Notes: a model not told the origin generated them from the sequence alone. A DNA stretch of 64,000 bases from Actinomycetospora succinea (GCF_004363095.1 NZ_SNYO01000010.1:165008-229007); one strand, 5' to 3'; positions 1 to 9,152 are shown, counted from the first letter of the stretch. Numbers and translations are program-made.

Positions 1-572
1 TGCGCGACGGCGTCGTGGAGCTCGCGGGAGATGCGGGCGCGCTCCTCGACCACCGCGAGGCGCCCGGAGCGCTCGCGCTCGGCGGCCAGGGCGGCGGCGA
101 GCTCGCGCAGCTCCGCGCCCCGGCGGCGTTCGCGGCGCAGCAGCCAGCCCAGGGTCCAGGAGCCGCCCATCGTCGCCGCGAAGAACACGAACTCGAACAG
201 GGACTCGCCGTCGACGACGATCGACGCCGCGGCACCGAGCCCGGCGACCGCCGCCCCGAGCGCGCTCCAGCGCGGGCGCAGGCGCAGGGCGCCGTAGGCG
301 ATGAGCACCATCATCGTGATCAGCGCGGTGCCGCCGATGCCCGGGGAGTCGGGGGTGAGGAACACCTGGAACGGGAAGCTCACGGCCGCCGCGACCACCC
401 CGACGGCGGGCAGGAACGGCGCGGCCGCGGCGCCGGCGATGAGCACCGCCATCGGGAGCAGGACGCTGCCGAGCGAGGCCTCGCGGTAGGTCAGGGCCTC
501 GACGAGCGAGGCCGCCGTCACCAGCGCGGCGCCGCCCACCGACATCGCGACGCGGACGGCGAGCGGGCTCAT
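1..572 (-). CDS. Sensor histidine kinase, N-terminal part (cut by window edge)
   Basis: The 190 complete codons read from an ATG at 572 encode four to five hydrophobic membrane segments (about residues 5-130), a basic turn and then a helical stretch ending in the H-box ERARISRELHDAVA, the phospho-acceptor site of NarL/DesK-type (HisKA_3) kinases. The catalytic ATPase domain lies outside the window. The gene is divergent from the membrane protein at 743. A TAGCGT box 7 nt before the ATG suggests a leaderless transcript. The signal sensed and the partner response regulator cannot be seen. Family assignment is secure from the H-box; function is otherwise open. Confidence 0.85.
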   Translation of the reverse strand, partial: MSPLAVRVAMSVGGAALVTAASLVEALTYREASLGSVLLPMAVLIAGAAAAPFLPAVGVVAAAVSFPFQVFLTPDSPGIGGTALITMMVLIAYGALRLRPRWSALGAAVAGLGAAASIVVDGESLFEFVFFAATMGGSWTLGWLLRRERRRGAELRELAAALAAERERSGRLAVVEERARISRELHDAVA

Positions 573-585
573 CGCGCGGACGCTA
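573..585 (-). promoter_or_regulatory. Putative -10 box and start-adjacent spacer for the histidine kinase
   Basis: On the minus strand TAGCGT (585-580) is followed by exactly 7 nt and then the ATG at 572. This fits a TAnnnT -10 element whose transcript would start at or next to the start codon. The same arrangement occurs before several other genes in the window. Confidence 0.5.
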
Positions 586-742
586 GGCCGTGGCGTCGTC
601 CCGCGGGTCCTCCCACGGGACGACCCGGGGTGGACCAGCGGAGGATCATCACGGACCACAGACACGATCCGTGATCGTAGGCGGCTTCCTAACCTTCTCG
701 TATCGCTCGATGAGAGCAATGCAACCACGAGGAGCCACCGCC

Positions 743-1474
743 ATGAGCACCGCCACCGACCGCACCGACGTCATCGCCACCGCCGCCCCGTCCGCCTCCG
801 GGAGCCCCGACGTCTCCGGCTCGCCGGCGTTCGTCCGCGCCGCCGCCGGTCTCGCCCTGATCGCGTTCCCGGTCCTGTTCACGGCCGGCATCGCCACGTC
901 ACCACCCCAGGCGTCGGACGCGTCGCGGGACTACGTCGCGAGCCTGGGCGCCGACCCGTGGCTCACCGCGCTGTCGGCGGGGCTGCTGCACTACTCGTGG
1001 GTGGCCTTCGCGCTCGGCGTCCTGGCGATCATCGGGCTCGTGCGGGGCCCGCGGGGCCGGGTGGTGGTGCCGCTCGCCGCGATCGTCACGTCGTTCTCGG
1101 CGATCCAGCTCTCCGGTCTGCTGGCCTACGACTGGTTCATCGGCGCGGCCGCGAACACCGTCCCTCTCGACCAGGCAACGACGATCTTCGACACCGCCGT
1201 CGCCGACCCGTGGGTGTCGACGTGGCTGGTCAGCGGGCGCCTCGTCGGCTTCGTCGGCGTCCCGCTCGTGATCGCCGCGCTCGCCCGCGCCGGCGTCGTC
1301 AGCTGGTGGCTGCTGCTCGCCCCGGTGATCGGGTTCGCCGGCTTCTTCGTGCCCGTCTCGTTCGGCATCCTCGCCGGCATGGCCCTGTCGGTGGCGCCGA
1401 TGATCGTGGTCGGCGCCCGCCTGCTTCAGCGCGCCTCGGCCCGCGTGCGCCGCGAGGAGCTCGCCGCGGCCTGA
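743..1474 (+). CDS. Hypothetical multi-pass membrane protein
   Basis: A 243-aa protein with about six hydrophobic segments (roughly residues 30-50, 70-100, 105-130, 150-175, 180-200 and 200-225) and a short charged C-terminal tail. I do not recognise the family; it looks like a DUF4386-type or similar integral membrane protein. The ATG at 743 is preferred over upstream in-frame starts because a purine-rich CGAGGAG lies about 8 nt before it and the upstream in-frame residues look non-coding. It is divergent from the histidine kinase, so shared regulation is possible. A strong hairpin follows at 1490. No catalytic motif is visible. Confidence 0.75.
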   Translation: MSTATDRTDVIATAAPSASGSPDVSGSPAFVRAAAGLALIAFPVLFTAGIATSPPQASDASRDYVASLGADPWLTALSAGLLHYSWVAFALGVLAIIGLVRGPRGRVVVPLAAIVTSFSAIQLSGLLAYDWFIGAAANTVPLDQATTIFDTAVADPWVSTWLVSGRLVGFVGVPLVIAALARAGVVSWWLLLAPVIGFAGFFVPVSFGILAGMALSVAPMIVVGARLLQRASARVRREELAAA

Positions 1475-1489
1475 GACCCGCCCCCTGAA

Positions 1490-1542
1490 CGAACGAACGG
1501 CGCTCTCGCTGCTCGCGTAGCAGCGAAAGCGCCGTTCGTTCG
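1490..1542. terminator. Strong hairpin, copy 1 of a duplicated inverted repeat (bidirectional terminator?)
   Basis: Arms of 23 nt (1490-1512 and 1520-1542) pair with a single mismatch around a 7-nt loop. The site lies between the convergent genes ending at 1474 and 1560. The same left arm, including the mismatch, recurs at 56675. There is no T-tract, so it would be an actinobacterial hairpin-only terminator. Confidence 0.6.
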
Positions 1543-1559
1543 TGTCGTCGCGGGAGGGC

Positions 1560-1961
1560 TCAGGTGCCCGGCGCGATGAAGAACTCGAGGGCGATGTTGT
1601 CGGGGTCGCGGAACGAGATGCCCGACCCGTAGTGCGCCTTCTTGATCCCGCCGTGCTGGATGCCCAGCGAGTCGAGCTTGTCGCGCCACTGCTCGAGCTC
1701 GGCGGTGCCCGACAGGCCGAAGCTGATGTGGTCGAGGCCGGTGCGGCGCTCGTCGGCGCGGTCTTTCGACTCCTTGCCCATGTGCGTGTGCAGCCCGAAG
1801 AGCGAGCCGCCGTCGAGGGCGTACACGACGTGGTGGAACTCGCCGCCCTCCTCGTCCTCGGTGAGCACCGGCTCGGCGCCGAGGAGCCGGGTGTACCACT
1901 CGGTGCTGCGACCGATGTCGGAGACGGTGATCGCGACATGCTGCAGGCCGGGGAAGGCCAT
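1560..1961 (-). CDS. VOC (glyoxalase/bleomycin-resistance fold) family protein
   Basis: A 133-aa single vicinal-oxygen-chelate unit. It opens with FPGLQHVAITVSDI, has the mid-domain LDHISFGL segment and ends with FRDPDNIALEFF, the usual two beta-alpha-beta-beta-beta modules with His/Glu metal-ligand positions. The ATG at 1961 follows AAAGGAG with good spacing. It is 32 nt downstream of the enoyl-CoA hydratase gene on the same strand and is probably co-transcribed. The substrate cannot be assigned; VOC proteins of this size include glyoxalases, epimerases and dioxygenase-like enzymes. It ends opposite the hairpin at 1490. Confidence 0.85.
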   Translation of the reverse strand: MAFPGLQHVAITVSDIGRSTEWYTRLLGAEPVLTEDEEGGEFHHVVYALDGGSLFGLHTHMGKESKDRADERRTGLDHISFGLSGTAELEQWRDKLDSLGIQHGGIKKAHYGSGISFRDPDNIALEFFIAPGT

Positions 1962-1993
1962 CGGGGCTCCTTTGCCTCGTACGGGGTCGGTGG

Positions 1994-2803
1994 CTAGTCG
2001 TGGTGCTGCCACTGCGGGGCCCGCTTGGCGAGGAAGGCGGACATGCCCTCCTGCGCGTCGCAGGTCATGGCGTTGGTCGCCATCGTCTCGCGCATCTGCT
2101 CGTAGGCGGCGTCCTCGGGCAGGTCGACCTGCCGGTAGAACGCCTCCTTGCCGATGCGCAGGGTGACCGCGCTGGCGTCGGCGACCTTGGCCGCGAGCGC
2201 GCGGACCGCGCCGTCGAGCTCGTCGGCCGCGACGACCTGGTTGACCAGGCCCCAGTCGGCGGCCGTGGGGGCGTCGATCGTCTCGCCGGTGAGCAGCAGC
2301 TGCATCGCGCGCTTGCGCCCGATCGCGCGGGTCACCGCCACCATCGGCGTGGAGCAGAACAGCCCGATCTTCACGCCGGGCGTGCCGAACACCGCGCCCT
2401 CGGCGGCGACCGCGAGGTCGCAGGCGGCGACGAGCTGGCACCCCGCGGCGACGGCCACGCCCTGCACGGCGGCGATGACGGGCTGGGGCACCGCGTGCAG
2501 CGCGGTCATGAGGTCGGTGCAGACCGCGAAGACCTCGCGCTCCTCGTCGAGCGTCCGGTCGACCATCTCGGAGAGGTCGTGGCCGGCGGAGAACGCGGGG
2601 CCCTCGGCGCGCAGCACGATGGCCCGCACGCCCTCGCGGTCCGCGACGTCGCGCAGCGCCGCGGTCAGCTCGGTCATCGTGGCGACGGACAGCGCGTTGC
2701 GCCGCTTCGGGTTGTCGAGCGTGAGCACCGCGGTGGGTCCGTCGACCTCGACCCTGACGGCGCCCGGGGTGACGGTGGGATCGACGGCCGTGGTCGCGCT
2801 CAT
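1994..2803 (-). CDS. Enoyl-CoA hydratase/isomerase family protein (ECHDC3-like)
   Basis: A 269-aa crotonase-fold protein. Residues about 60-70 hold the oxyanion-hole segment RAEGPAFSAGHDLSEM, and GVAVAAGCQLVAACDLAVA (about 115-133) is the second oxyanion-hole region. The C-terminal half resembles the ECHDC3 subgroup, where the two catalytic Glu of true hydratases are often absent, so hydratase activity is not certain. It is the first gene of a two-gene unit with the VOC protein. A TAGACG box 7 nt before the ATG is a weaker version of the leaderless-promoter pattern seen elsewhere in the window. Confidence 0.85.
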   Translation of the reverse strand: MSATTAVDPTVTPGAVRVEVDGPTAVLTLDNPKRRNALSVATMTELTAALRDVADREGVRAIVLRAEGPAFSAGHDLSEMVDRTLDEEREVFAVCTDLMTALHAVPQPVIAAVQGVAVAAGCQLVAACDLAVAAEGAVFGTPGVKIGLFCSTPMVAVTRAIGRKRAMQLLLTGETIDAPTAADWGLVNQVVAADELDGAVRALAAKVADASAVTLRIGKEAFYRQVDLPEDAAYEQMRETMATNAMTCDAQEGMSAFLAKRAPQWQHHD

Positions 2804-2878
2804 GCGTCCACGTCTATCAGTCGTGCGCGACGGGGGCCAGATCGAGACGGCCCCGACGACCCTGTCCGACCGGACAGG

Positions 2879-3550
2879 TCAGTGGGGCTCGAACCGCATC
2901 CAGATCGCGCGGCGCTCCTCGTGGGTGCGGGCGTGGTCGACGGCGGCGAGGCGTCGGCGCTGCTCGTCGTCGGCGCCGCCCTGCGCCAGCGCCCGCTCCG
3001 CCTCGGCCATCGCGAGGTCGGCGTCCGCCTCGGCCTGCGAGGACGGGCGCGGCTGGCGGTGGGCGTCCTCGGGCGCCTCCGCGGCGTCACCGTGGTCCTC
3101 GGGATCGTCGGGGCGCCGCTCCTGCTTGTACGGGTTGTCGGGCGGGAGCTTCGCCGAGGCCCGCCCGTAGGCGCCGGTGAACAGCAGCACCATGCCGGCA
3201 CCGATCGAGAAGAAGACGTTGGGCAGGCGGAACGCCAGCAGGTTGTAGGGCGTCCCGATCAGCCACAGGTTGACGAACGCCGAGACGAGGAACAGCGTCC
3301 CGACGACCATCATCACGGTCGACGCGAGGCGGCCGCCACGGATGGCCGCGGCGACGAGCACCACGGCCGTGACCAGCGAGATCGCCGACAGCGCCCCGTT
3401 GGTCGACAGGCCCAGCAGCGGCGTGCCGGTGGTGTCGAAGAACGACAGCCCGCCGACGAGCCCGAGCACGCCGAACGCCGCGATGACGAGCGCGACGACG
3501 ACCGCGCCGACGCGGTGGATCCGGACGACGCCGCCCGAGCCGGTGCTCAT
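2879..3550 (-). CDS. DUF4383-type membrane protein
   Basis: A 223-aa protein with four hydrophobic segments in the first 135 residues and a long hydrophilic, acidic/basic C-terminal tail (about residues 140-223, likely cytoplasmic and partly helical). The arrangement of four membrane spans with a conserved N-terminal RIHRVGA region matches the DUF4383 family of unknown function, common in actinobacteria. Its ATG overlaps the stop of the upstream hypothetical gene by 4 bp (ATGA), so the two are translationally coupled. No enzymatic motif is seen. Confidence 0.75.
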   Translation of the reverse strand: MSTGSGGVVRIHRVGAVVVALVIAAFGVLGLVGGLSFFDTTGTPLLGLSTNGALSAISLVTAVVLVAAAIRGGRLASTVMMVVGTLFLVSAFVNLWLIGTPYNLLAFRLPNVFFSIGAGMVLLFTGAYGRASAKLPPDNPYKQERRPDDPEDHGDAAEAPEDAHRQPRPSSQAEADADLAMAEAERALAQGGADDEQRRRLAAVDHARTHEERRAIWMRFEPH

Positions 3551-3843
3551 CGCTCGTCCCGCTGCTCGGCCTCGCGCCGCGCCTCGGCGCCGGTCTCCCC
3601 GGCGTAGCCGGGGTCCTGGCCCGCGGCGCGGCCGACGAACACGTCGGTGTCGCCGGTGCCGGTGACCGAGCCCCGGTCGCCGCGGTGCTCGGTGTGCGCG
3701 CCCCCGGTGGGACGGGAGGCGGCGGTGCGCGGGTCGTGCCCCGCGTCGGACTCGGTGGGCTGCGTCGCGGTGGACGGGCCGACGGGCCCGGTCTCGCCGG
3801 TCAGGCGGGCGCGCCAGCGGGCGAGGGTGTCGGCGAGGGACAT
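3547..3843 (-). CDS. Small hydrophilic hypothetical protein
   Basis: A 98-aa protein rich in Gly, Thr, Arg, Asp and Glu, with no membrane segment and no recognisable motif. Most of it looks disordered; only the first 15 residues (SLADTLARWRARL) could form a helix. It is supported as a real gene mainly by the 4-bp ATGA overlap with the DUF4383 membrane-protein gene downstream and by good coding periodicity. It may be an accessory of that membrane protein. Function unknown. Confidence 0.55.
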   Translation of the reverse strand: MSLADTLARWRARLTGETGPVGPSTATQPTESDAGHDPRTAASRPTGGAHTEHRGDRGSVTGTGDTDVFVGRAAGQDPGYAGETGAEARREAEQRDER

Positions 3844-3921
3844 GCGGGTGCTCCCGGGAGGATCAGTCAGGGGGTCGAGGGCTGACCCAGGAGCATCGGC
3901 CGCACGCGGGCGGCCGAAACG

Positions 3922-4671
3922 TCACCAGCGGTGGGCCGCCCGGTGCCCCGCGTCGAGGTAGGCCGGGTCCAGCCACGGCGGCACCTCGGCGGGGACCTCG
4001 ACGTCGGCGGACTCACCGCGGAAGGTCACCGTCGCCCGGTCGCCGTCGAGGTCGACCTCGACGTGCTCGAGATTGCGCGGCTCGCCGACGTCGTGGCCCA
4101 GCGCCGCGCTGGCGAAGCCCCGCAGCAGCGCCGAGTGCGAGCTCGCCAGCGCCACCGTCCCGGGCGCCTGGGCACGGACGCCGGCCCAGGCGCGGTACGC
4201 GATCACCTGGGGCGGCTCGAAGTGCAGGTCGGTGGAGACCATCCAGCGGTCGATCGGCCCGCCGGCCTTGGAGCCCGCGCCGAAGTCGGTGTCGAAGCGG
4301 TCGAAGGCCACCGCCCAGTCCGGGCGCTCGCCCTCCAGCCCGATCCGGTGCTTGGCGACCCCGGACGACTCGCGCGCCTGCCCCCCGTAGAGGAACTGCA
4401 GGCTGTCGAAGCGGGCGTCGGTCACCAGCTCGCCGATCTCGACGCCGCTGTCCGGGCCGAGCTCGGCGAGCAGCACCTCGCGCAGGAGCACCGCGGTCGC
4501 CGTGCCCCGGGCCGTCGGGGCGTGCGGCATCGCCACCCGCGTCCCCGGGGCGAGCACCGCGGCGAGCTCCTTGCCCTTCGCGCGGCACTGCTCCTCGCCG
4601 AGCTCGGTGAGCCCGACGTCGTCGAAGTAGCCGTGGGTCTCGCCGTGGCGGATCAGCAGCACCCGGGTCAT
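3922..4671 (-). CDS. Histidine phosphatase family protein
   Basis: A 249-aa protein starting MTRVLLIRHGETHGYF. The LIRHGE motif carries the phospho-accepting His of the phosphoglycerate-mutase-like (histidine phosphatase) superfamily, and the second catalytic His lies in ALASSHSALLRG (about residue 180). A segment DLHFEPPQV resembles MYFEPPAMC in the second histidine phosphatase of this window (45579), suggesting paralogues of one subfamily. It sits 19 nt downstream of the lactate-oxidase-like gene. The substrate is unknown; because two aryl-phosphorylating enzyme pairs lie nearby, an aryl-phosphate monoester is one possibility (inference). Confidence 0.85.
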   Translation of the reverse strand: MTRVLLIRHGETHGYFDDVGLTELGEEQCRAKGKELAAVLAPGTRVAMPHAPTARGTATAVLLREVLLAELGPDSGVEIGELVTDARFDSLQFLYGGQARESSGVAKHRIGLEGERPDWAVAFDRFDTDFGAGSKAGGPIDRWMVSTDLHFEPPQVIAYRAWAGVRAQAPGTVALASSHSALLRGFASAALGHDVGEPRNLEHVEVDLDGDRATVTFRGESADVEVPAEVPPWLDPAYLDAGHRAAHRW

Positions 4672-4690
4672 GCCCTCCACCCTGGCGCGA

Positions 4691-5998
4691 TCACCGCCGC
4701 GGGCGCACGGCGGGTTCCGCGCTGCCGAACGAGGGGGCGAACGGCTCCAGCTCCACGTCGGCCGGTGTGCGCGCCCCGGCGAGGGCGAGCGTGAGGTCCA
4801 GCTCGGCGAGGACGTCGCGCACGACCTGGGCGACGCCGGCCGCCCCCGCGATCGCCAGCCCGTAGACCCAGGGACGCCCGAGGCACACCGCGGTCGCGCC
4901 GAGGGCCAGCGCGCGGGCGGCGTCGGCGCCGCTGCGCACCCCCGAGTCGAGCAGCACGGGCGCGCGCCCGTCGACCGCCTCGACGACGCCGGGCAGCGCG
5001 TCGAGCGTCGGCACCGACCCGTCGACCTGGCGCCCGCCGTGGTTGCTGACCAGCACCCCGTCCACCCCGTGGTCCAGCGCGCGCCGGGCGTCGTCGGGGT
5101 GCAGGACGCCCTTGAGCACCACCGGCAGGCGGGTGCGCGAGCGCAGGGTGGCGATGTCGTCCCAGGAGAGCGTGGGGCGGGAGTAGACGCGCAGGAAGGT
5201 CTCGACGGCGGCGCGGGGCAGCGGCGAGCGAAGGTTGTCGGCGAACCGGCCCGGGTGGTGGCGGCTGATCTCGAGCAGCGTCCGCACCGCCGCGGGTGTG
5301 GGCCGCGGACTCGCCCGGCGCGGACCATCCGCGGTCTCCTGCGCCAGCCGCGCGAACACCGGGTCCGACGTGTACTGCGCGATGCCGAGGCCGCGGGCGA
5401 AGGGCAGGTGCCCGAGGTCGAGGTCGCGCGGGCGCCAGCCGAGCGTCGTCGTGTCGAGGGTGACGACGACCGCGCCGGCACCGGCGGCCTCGGCGCGCTG
5501 GAGGAAGCTGTCGACGAGGTCGTCGGAGGTCGACCAGTAGAGCTGCGACCACCAGCCGGCCGTCGCCCGTGGCGCGATCTCCTCCATCGGGAAGCCCGCC
5601 TGGTTCGACACGATCATCGAGACGCCGGCGTGCGCGGCGCCCTCGGCGACGGCGAGGTCGGCGCGGCGGTGCACGAGGTCGGTGGCGCCGATCGGCGCGA
5701 GCAGCAGCGGGTGCTCGTGGCGGCGGCCGAACAGCTCCACCGACGTGTCCCGCTCGCCGACCCCGCGCAGCATCCGCGGCACGATCCGCCACCGCTCGAA
5801 CGCCGCCCGGTTGGCGCGCACGGTCTCCTCGCTGCCCGCGCCGCCGGCGACGTAGGCGTGCGCCCGCCGCGACATCACCCACCGCGCCCGGCGCTCCAGC
5901 GCCGGGAACGCCGTCGGCACCGCCGGGCGGCGCCCGGTGATCCCCGCCCGGTACACCTCGTCCTGTCGCACCCGCCCGCTCTGGCTCACGGGACCCAT
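4691..5998 (-). CDS. FMN-dependent alpha-hydroxy-acid oxidising enzyme (lactate 2-monooxygenase-like)
   Basis: A 435-aa TIM-barrel flavoprotein. It contains the FMN-binding LLAPIGAT segment (about residue 95), KGVLHPDDAR with the flavin-contacting Lys, and SNHGGRQVDGS, which holds the catalytic His and substrate-carboxylate-binding Arg of the glycolate/lactate oxidase family. The length and the long loop between strands 4 and 5 are like lactate 2-monooxygenase. The start ATG at 5998 was chosen as the first Met close to the conserved N-terminus; an in-frame ATG at 6076 would extend into the divergent SnoaL promoter region. It is followed by the histidine phosphatase. Confidence 0.85.
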   Translation of the reverse strand: MGPVSQSGRVRQDEVYRAGITGRRPAVPTAFPALERRARWVMSRRAHAYVAGGAGSEETVRANRAAFERWRIVPRMLRGVGERDTSVELFGRRHEHPLLLAPIGATDLVHRRADLAVAEGAAHAGVSMIVSNQAGFPMEEIAPRATAGWWSQLYWSTSDDLVDSFLQRAEAAGAGAVVVTLDTTTLGWRPRDLDLGHLPFARGLGIAQYTSDPVFARLAQETADGPRRASPRPTPAAVRTLLEISRHHPGRFADNLRSPLPRAAVETFLRVYSRPTLSWDDIATLRSRTRLPVVLKGVLHPDDARRALDHGVDGVLVSNHGGRQVDGSVPTLDALPGVVEAVDGRAPVLLDSGVRSGADAARALALGATAVCLGRPWVYGLAIAGAAGVAQVVRDVLAELDLTLALAGARTPADVELEPFAPSFGSAEPAVRPRR

Positions 5999-6099
5999 CC
6001 TCGCGTGCCCTGCCTGTTCCAGCCTGGGGGCCACGCTTGCGTTCGACGTCAGGAAATCCGCATCCTCGCGCGGCACACCTGCGACCCGAGGGAGACACG

Positions 6100-6540
6100 T
6101 TGAGCGGGACGACGTCGGCGGAGCTCGAGGCCACGGTCCGGGGCTACATGGACGCCTGCACGTCCGGCGACGCCGACGCGGTCGCCGCCCACCTCGCCGG
6201 CAACGCCCGGCACTTCTTCCCGCCGGACATGTACGACGGGCCCTGGGTCGGCGCGCGCGTGATCGCCCAGCGCTGGGCCACGGCGGTCCGCGAGCGCGGG
6301 TCGTCGTGGACCGTCGACGCCATCGTCGTCGACGAGCCGCGCCGCCAGGCCGTCTGCGAATGGACCCACCACAAGGGGTCGCTCGGGGTGATCCTGCGTG
6401 GCGCGGAGTGGTACGAGTTCGACGACGACGGCCTCATCACCGAGATCCGCGCCTACTACGCCTCGCCCCAGGCCTCGGGCTATGAGCGCCTCGAGCTCGG
6501 CGGCTTCGAGTACGCGGAGCGCGGCTACCCGTACCCCTGA
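6100..6540 (+). CDS. SnoaL-like / nuclear transport factor 2-fold protein
   Basis: A 146-aa NTF2-like protein: an N-terminal helix with VRGYMDACTSGDADAVAAHL, then a curved beta-sheet with WTHHKGS and EWYEFDDDGLITEIRAYY, the last being the most conserved SnoaL-like signature. The TTG at 6100 is chosen because GAGGGAG lies 5 nt upstream and the protein then begins just before the conserved helix; an ATG at 6037 would overlap the divergent promoter region. Such proteins are cyclases, isomerases, dehydratases or ligand binders; the role here is unknown. Its last 16 bp overlap the end of the convergent LuxR gene. Confidence 0.8.
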   Translation: MSGTTSAELEATVRGYMDACTSGDADAVAAHLAGNARHFFPPDMYDGPWVGARVIAQRWATAVRERGSSWTVDAIVVDEPRRQAVCEWTHHKGSLGVILRGAEWYEFDDDGLITEIRAYYASPQASGYERLELGGFEYAERGYPYP

Positions 6541-9152
6541 CGAGGGGTGCGGCGCCGTTCGGGGACGACACCGAGCTCGCGCGCCCGGGCCGCGGCCTCG
6601 CGGCGGGTCCGCACCTCGAGCTTCGCGAGGATCGCCGAGACGTGGTGGTCGGCGGTCTTCTCGGAGATGACGAGGCGGGCGGCGATCTCGGCGTTGGTGA
6701 GGTTCTCGGCCAGCAGGCGCACCACCTCCACCTGCCGGTCGGAGAGGCCGGCGGGGTTGGCGCGGGTGGCCGCGTACGGGCCGCGCGGGATGTGCGACAC
6801 GCCGAGCGCGCGCAGCCGCTGCCGCGCCAGGCGCGCGGCGGGACGAGCGCCGAGCCCGTCGAGGATCCGCAGCGCGCGCAGGGTCGGGTCCGGCGCGCCG
6901 GAGTCGAGCAGCTCGAGCGCCTGGTGGTACGGCGCGCCCTCGGCCTCCCAGATCGCGGCCGCGGCGGCCCAGTCGCCGCGGATGCCGGCGGCGTGGACGG
7001 GGCGCGCGCCGTCGGGCACGTCCACCGCCGACCCGAGACGGCGACGCCACCGCGCCAGCTCGCCGCGGTCGTGCTCGCGGCCCGGGCGGGCGGTCAGCTC
7101 GTCCAGCCGCGCCAGCGCCTCGTCGGCGTCGGACGGGCGCCCGGCCAGCCACGCCGTCTCGATCTCCACGAGCCCGGACGCCCACCAGATGTCGTAGCAC
7201 TCGGCGCGGGCGGCGAGGTCGCACGCCCACGCCCGGTGCGCCGCGGCGTCGTCGTCACCGCGGCGCGCGAGCAGGCGGGCCAGCGGCGGGAGCGCGTAGC
7301 GCAGGGAACCGCGCTCCGGCTCACCCCGGACGCCGGCGATCCCGCGCAGCCCGGCGATCGCGCCCTCCCAGTCGCCGTGCACCGCCCGCAGGCGGTACCC
7401 GACGGCCTGCCACGACGTCGCGAGGAACCACGTCTCGAGCTCCTCGGCGTAGGCGATCGCCTCGTCGAGGTGGCGCCGGCACTCGTCGTAGCGCGCGAGG
7501 GCGAACAGGTCGAGGACGAGCAACCCGTAGGCGATGAGGGTGAACGTGTGGGCCCCGGCCGCCCGGGTGGCGGCCAGGCCGTCGCGCATGAGCTCGAGGC
7601 CCGCGTCGTGCTCGCCCCCGATCAGTCGCGCCCGGCCGAGGCAGGTCAGGCTCATCCCGAGGTGCTCGGGGGTGCCGGTGCGCTCCGCCGAGGCCGCGGC
7701 CGCCTCGGCGGAGGCGAGGACGTCGTCGCCCCCGACCATGGCCAGGAGCACCGAGCGCCACAGCAGCGCGTAGGTCCGGGCCGGCGTCTCCGGCACCGAC
7801 TCGAGCAGCGCGACCGCCCGCGCCAGGCTCGCCTTCGCGTCGGCGGTCAGCGCCAGTGACCACTGCGCGGGCCCGAGCACGATCAGGGCCTCGCCCAGCC
7901 CGACGACGTCGCCGAGCTCCTCGAGGATCCGCACCGCGGCCAGGCCGTGCTCGAGCGCCTCGGTCGGCTCGTCCATCGCCCAGAGCGCGTCGGCCAGCTG
8001 GTGGCGGGCCGCCGCGACGTCCGCGGCGGGCACGAGGTGCTCGCGCGCGAGCAGCAGGCGAAGACAGCCGACGACCTGGCCGTAGCTGCCGTCGCGGGCC
8101 GCCTGCGCCGCCGCCCGCGGGGCGATCTCGACGACCCGCTCGTCGTCGGCGGCCTCGACGGCGTGGTGCAGCACGCGGGGAAGGTCGACCCCGTCCCGCG
8201 CGAGGAGGGCCTCCAGGACCGCGGTGTGCGACCGCATCCGCTCGCTCGCGGGCAGCGCGTCCTCCACCGCCCGGCGCGCCAGCTCGTGCCGGAACGCGAC
8301 CGCGTCGGGGCGCACCTCCAGGACCCCGCGACGCTCGGCCTCCGCGAGCACGGTGAGGTCGCCGACCAGCGCGCGGGCCAGCGGCAGCTCGACCTGCGAG
8401 GGCACGACGGCCAGCTGCTCGAGCGCGGTCCGGGTCGCCGGCGGGAGCCCGTGGACCCGGGCCATCACGGCGTCGGCGACGGTGAGCGGCACGGTGTCGT
8501 CCCCCGCGTCGTCCCCCGCGGCGAGGACCTCCGTGACGTAGAACGGGTTGCCGCCGGTGAGCGCGAACAGCTGGACCGACCGCGCCCCGGCGAGCGCCGC
8601 CACCGCCGCGTGCGAGAGCCGCGGCACCACCACGCGGCGCACCGACGTCCCGGCCAGCCCGCCCAGCAGCCGCTGCGCGGGATGGTCACGACCGACCTCG
8701 TCGTCGCGGTACGAGACCACCAGCACCGCCGACGTCCGCTCGATCCGCCGGGACACGTAGCGCAGCACGTCGAGGGTCGCGTCGTCGGCCCAGTGGACGT
8801 CCTCGACGACGAGCACGGTCGGGCGGTCCCCGTCGACGAGCTCGGCGAGCACCCCGACGAGCACGTCGTCGCGGCTGCCCTCGGCGAGGAGGCCGTCGAG
8901 GCGCCCGGAGTGCCCCGCGAAGGCGTCGCGGACCGCACCGAGCGTGCGGGGCGTGACCAGGTCGTCGCACGCCCCGACGAGGACCCGCGTGCCGGCCGGG
9001 ACGCGGTCGAGGAACGAGCGGATCAGGCTCGTCTTGCCGATCCCCGCCTCGCCCGCGAGCAGCACCACGCCGCCGTGCCCGCCGGAGGCGGCCGCGAGCG
9101 CGGCGTCGAGGGCCTCGAGCTCGCCGGCACGCTCGAGCAGGGCGGTGCTCAC
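6525..9152 (-). CDS. LuxR-family regulator with AAA/STAND ATPase domain
   Basis: An 875-aa signal-transduction ATPase. Walker A GEAGIGKTSL is at about residues 34-43, Walker B TVLVVEDVHWAD at about 115, then a long alpha-helical TPR-like sensor region. The C-terminal LuxR helix-turn-helix (GLSDRQVEVVRLLAENLTN, then IAARLVISEKTADHHVSAIL) occupies the last 75 residues. The layout matches MalT-like/LAL regulators. The GTG start lies only 34 nt after the stop of the last BMC-operon gene on the same strand, so it may be co-transcribed with that operon and could regulate it. The inducer is unknown. Its end overlaps the convergent SnoaL gene. Confidence 0.9.
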   Translation of the reverse strand: MSTALLERAGELEALDAALAAASGGHGGVVLLAGEAGIGKTSLIRSFLDRVPAGTRVLVGACDDLVTPRTLGAVRDAFAGHSGRLDGLLAEGSRDDVLVGVLAELVDGDRPTVLVVEDVHWADDATLDVLRYVSRRIERTSAVLVVSYRDDEVGRDHPAQRLLGGLAGTSVRRVVVPRLSHAAVAALAGARSVQLFALTGGNPFYVTEVLAAGDDAGDDTVPLTVADAVMARVHGLPPATRTALEQLAVVPSQVELPLARALVGDLTVLAEAERRGVLEVRPDAVAFRHELARRAVEDALPASERMRSHTAVLEALLARDGVDLPRVLHHAVEAADDERVVEIAPRAAAQAARDGSYGQVVGCLRLLLAREHLVPAADVAAARHQLADALWAMDEPTEALEHGLAAVRILEELGDVVGLGEALIVLGPAQWSLALTADAKASLARAVALLESVPETPARTYALLWRSVLLAMVGGDDVLASAEAAAASAERTGTPEHLGMSLTCLGRARLIGGEHDAGLELMRDGLAATRAAGAHTFTLIAYGLLVLDLFALARYDECRRHLDEAIAYAEELETWFLATSWQAVGYRLRAVHGDWEGAIAGLRGIAGVRGEPERGSLRYALPPLARLLARRGDDDAAAHRAWACDLAARAECYDIWWASGLVEIETAWLAGRPSDADEALARLDELTARPGREHDRGELARWRRRLGSAVDVPDGARPVHAAGIRGDWAAAAAIWEAEGAPYHQALELLDSGAPDPTLRALRILDGLGARPAARLARQRLRALGVSHIPRGPYAATRANPAGLSDRQVEVVRLLAENLTNAEIAARLVISEKTADHHVSAILAKLEVRTRREAAARARELGVVPERRRTPRQGYG

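Noticed and set aside
6037..6540. ATG at 6037 as SnoaL start
   Set aside because: The extra residues have no family similarity, there is no ribosome site, and it would run into the divergent promoter; TTG at 6100 has a good site.
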